7,107 bases of DNA from an uncultured Clostridium sp. (GTDB taxonomy: Bacteria > Bacillota > Clostridia > TANB77 > CAG-508). Below, in pieces: positions 6,120 through 7,107 of this stretch. The translations under genes were made by a program, and so were the position numbers. The notes below the pieces were generated by a model. That model ran no database searches and was not told where the DNA came from. It saw only the letters and a program-made list of their open reading frames with translations. The stretch covers positions 1 to 7,107 of the forward strand of contig USJU01000067.1 of NCBI GenBank assembly GCA_900555085.1. Reading direction: 5' to 3'. Within the stretch, counting starts at the first letter, position 1, and every line of letters begins with the position of its first letter.

Positions 6120-6133
6120 ACAAATATATTTGT
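6120..6133. repeat. 14-bp perfect palindrome between accD and accA
   Basis: ACAAATATATTTGT is its own reverse complement. It lies between the accD stop and the hairpin element. It could be a regulator's binding site or a chance palindrome in AT-rich DNA; it does not match the FapR or FabT operator consensus as I recall them. Confidence 0.35.
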
Positions 6134-6140
6134 TTTGAAA

Positions 6141-6148
6141 TACCTCCT
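6141..6148 (-). promoter_or_regulatory. Orphan strong Shine-Dalgarno sequence after accD
   Basis: On the minus strand AGGAGGTA appears 4 nt after the accD stop codon and is a full match to the anti-SD core. No ATG, GTG or TTG follows at usable spacing; the nearest TTG is 19 nt away and gives only a 12-codon frame. accA, 150 bp on, has its own AAGGAG. It may be a relic of an older accA start region displaced by the repeat insertion. Confidence 0.45.
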
Positions 6149-6152
6149 ATAT

Positions 6153-6992
6153 TTATAAATCATGAAATTCTATTAATTTTGAAATTGTGTTTTTTAATTT
6201 TTTTCTCTCTACAATTTTATCAATAAAACCATGTTCTAATAAAAATTCTGCTGTTTGAAATCCCTCCGGCAATTCTTCTCCTATTGTTTGTTTTATTACT
6301 CTCTGCCCTGCAAAACCTATCATTGCCTTTGGTTCTGCTAGAACTATATCTGCTATACTTGCAAAAGATGCCGTAACTCCCCCATAAGTAGGATCTGTTA
6401 ATACTGAAATATATAATCCACCTGCTTTATTTAATTTAGATATAGCAGCTGTTGTTTTTGCCATTTGCATAAGCGATACAATTCCCTCTTGCATTCTCGC
6501 ACCACCAGATGTGCAAAATATTATAAGAGGATTTTTTCTTTCTATAGCTTGTTCTACAGAATACGCAATTTTCTCTCCAACAACAACTCCCATACTTCCC
6601 ATTAGAAATCCACTATCCATTACACAAATAACAACATCTTTGCCATTTATCTTTCCAGTTCCACAACTTATAGCCTCTTCTATTCCAGTTTTTTCTCTTA
6701 AACCTTTTATCTTTTTTGTATAATCTTCTAACTCTAAAGGATTGCTTGTATCTATATTTAAGTCAAATCTTTTATATGTACCATCATCTATAATTGTTTC
6801 TAATCTTCTATTAATATGCATTCTAAAATATGCACCACAATTTGGGCAAATAGACATATTATTTCGAACATCTTCTTTATATAAAATTTCTTTGCATTTA
6901 TTACATTTAATCCATTTACCAACAGGAATATCAACCTTATTTTCTATCTTTTTAGCCGTTGGTTCTCTTTTTTTTATTTTATCAACAATCAT
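6153..6992 (-). CDS. accD: Acetyl-CoA carboxylase carboxyltransferase subunit beta
   Basis: AccD is the partner of AccA in the carboxyltransferase half of acetyl-CoA carboxylase. This 279-aa protein starts with the family's zinc ribbon, Cys30/Cys33 and Cys49/Cys52 (IKCNKC and ICPNCG). The crotonase-fold core follows: DSGFLMGSMGVVVGEKI (126-142), CTSGGARMQEGIVSLMQMAK (160-179) and LTDPTYGGVTASFA (198-211). It continues with EPKAMIGFAGQRVI (220-233) and LPEGFQTAEFLLEHG (241-255), all strongly conserved in AccD. Length is normal. The start is ATG at 6992 with a modest GAAAGG about 7 nt upstream. In related genomes accB, fabZ and accC usually come just upstream, which here would be to the right of the window. 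It is the first visible gene of the fatty-acid block. Confidence 0.96.
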   Translation of the reverse strand: MIVDKIKKREPTAKKIENKVDIPVGKWIKCNKCKEILYKEDVRNNMSICPNCGAYFRMHINRRLETIIDDGTYKRFDLNIDTSNPLELEDYTKKIKGLREKTGIEEAISCGTGKINGKDVVICVMDSGFLMGSMGVVVGEKIAYSVEQAIERKNPLIIFCTSGGARMQEGIVSLMQMAKTTAAISKLNKAGGLYISVLTDPTYGGVTASFASIADIVLAEPKAMIGFAGQRVIKQTIGEELPEGFQTAEFLLEHGFIDKIVERKKLKNTISKLIEFHDL

Positions 6993-7046
6993 TTTTTAGC
7001 CTTTCTTTATTATTAATTCATTATTTTGTCTTATATTATTTTTTAA

Positions 7047-7107
7047 CGGGTCGCCCTAAGAACGCCGACCCCTATAACATTTGACATTAATATAAAAACA
7101 TAATTAT
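7047..7107. repeat. Dispersed hairpin element, copy 3 (reaches the window edge)
   Basis: Upstream of accD, GGGTCG (7048-7053) pairs with CGACCC (7066-7071) around a 12-nt interior CCCTAAGAACGC. CCCCTATAACATTTGACATT and the following AT-rich tail match copy 2 (35 of 39 nt). The bases up to 7107 all belong to the shared tail, so the element may extend beyond the window. No coding frame is evident in 6993-7107. Confidence 0.8.

Noticed and set aside
6098..6131. Promoter for accA (TTGTCA and TATAAT on the minus strand)
   Set aside because: TATAAT at 6103-6098 is perfect, but the best -35 is only 14 nt away, and TATAAT-like strings are common in this AT-rich DNA.
2981..7107. CRISPR array formed by the repeated hairpins
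   Set aside because: The three copies are thousands of bases apart with genes between them, not regularly spaced with short spacers.

Overview
The window looks like chromosomal DNA of a very AT-rich, anaerobic Gram-positive bacterium, most likely a low-GC Clostridia-type Firmicute. The signs are heavy use of A/T-ending codons, AGGAG-type ribosome binding sites, a type II fatty-acid synthesis block (accD-accA-fabI), an [FeFe]-hydrogenase and a DacF/PBP5-like carboxypeptidase. I cannot name a genus. TGG is used for Trp and no in-frame TGA is needed. Every convincing gene is on the minus strand, so transcription runs from right to left.

Layout in transcription order. (1) 7107-6993: leader or intergenic DNA with a dispersed hairpin repeat; any upstream gene lies outside. 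(2) accD (6992-6153), a 159-bp gap holding a second repeat copy, then accA (5993-5199) and fabI (5185-4415). AccD and AccA form the carboxyltransferase that makes malonyl-CoA, and FabI performs the last reduction of each elongation cycle. (3) An [FeFe]-hydrogenase gene begins just after fabI (about 6-18 bp, depending on the start) and is followed, after a third repeat copy, by a GltD/NfnB-like iron-sulfur flavoprotein gene (2931-1675). The pair looks like a redox module linking NAD(P)H to H2, possibly cotranscribed with the fatty-acid genes. (4) A separate small unit with its own promoter encodes a 104-aa charged protein and a 278-aa zinc-ribbon membrane protein with a Ser/Trp/Asp repeat tail. 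It ends in a 20-bp hairpin terminator. (5) The first 100 codons of a secreted D-alanyl-D-alanine carboxypeptidase run off the left edge, with a promoter that starts inside the terminator hairpin.

The most notable non-genic signal is the dispersed element. Three copies, all in the same orientation and all between genes, share a GC-rich hairpin followed by CCCCTAnAnCnTTnGACATTAAT. The stem sequence differs between copies while pairing is largely kept. The most notable gene-level signals are the hydrogenase plus GltD-like pair next to fabI, and the unnamed zinc-ribbon membrane protein. Most plus-strand open frames are antisense shadows of these genes and are not annotated.
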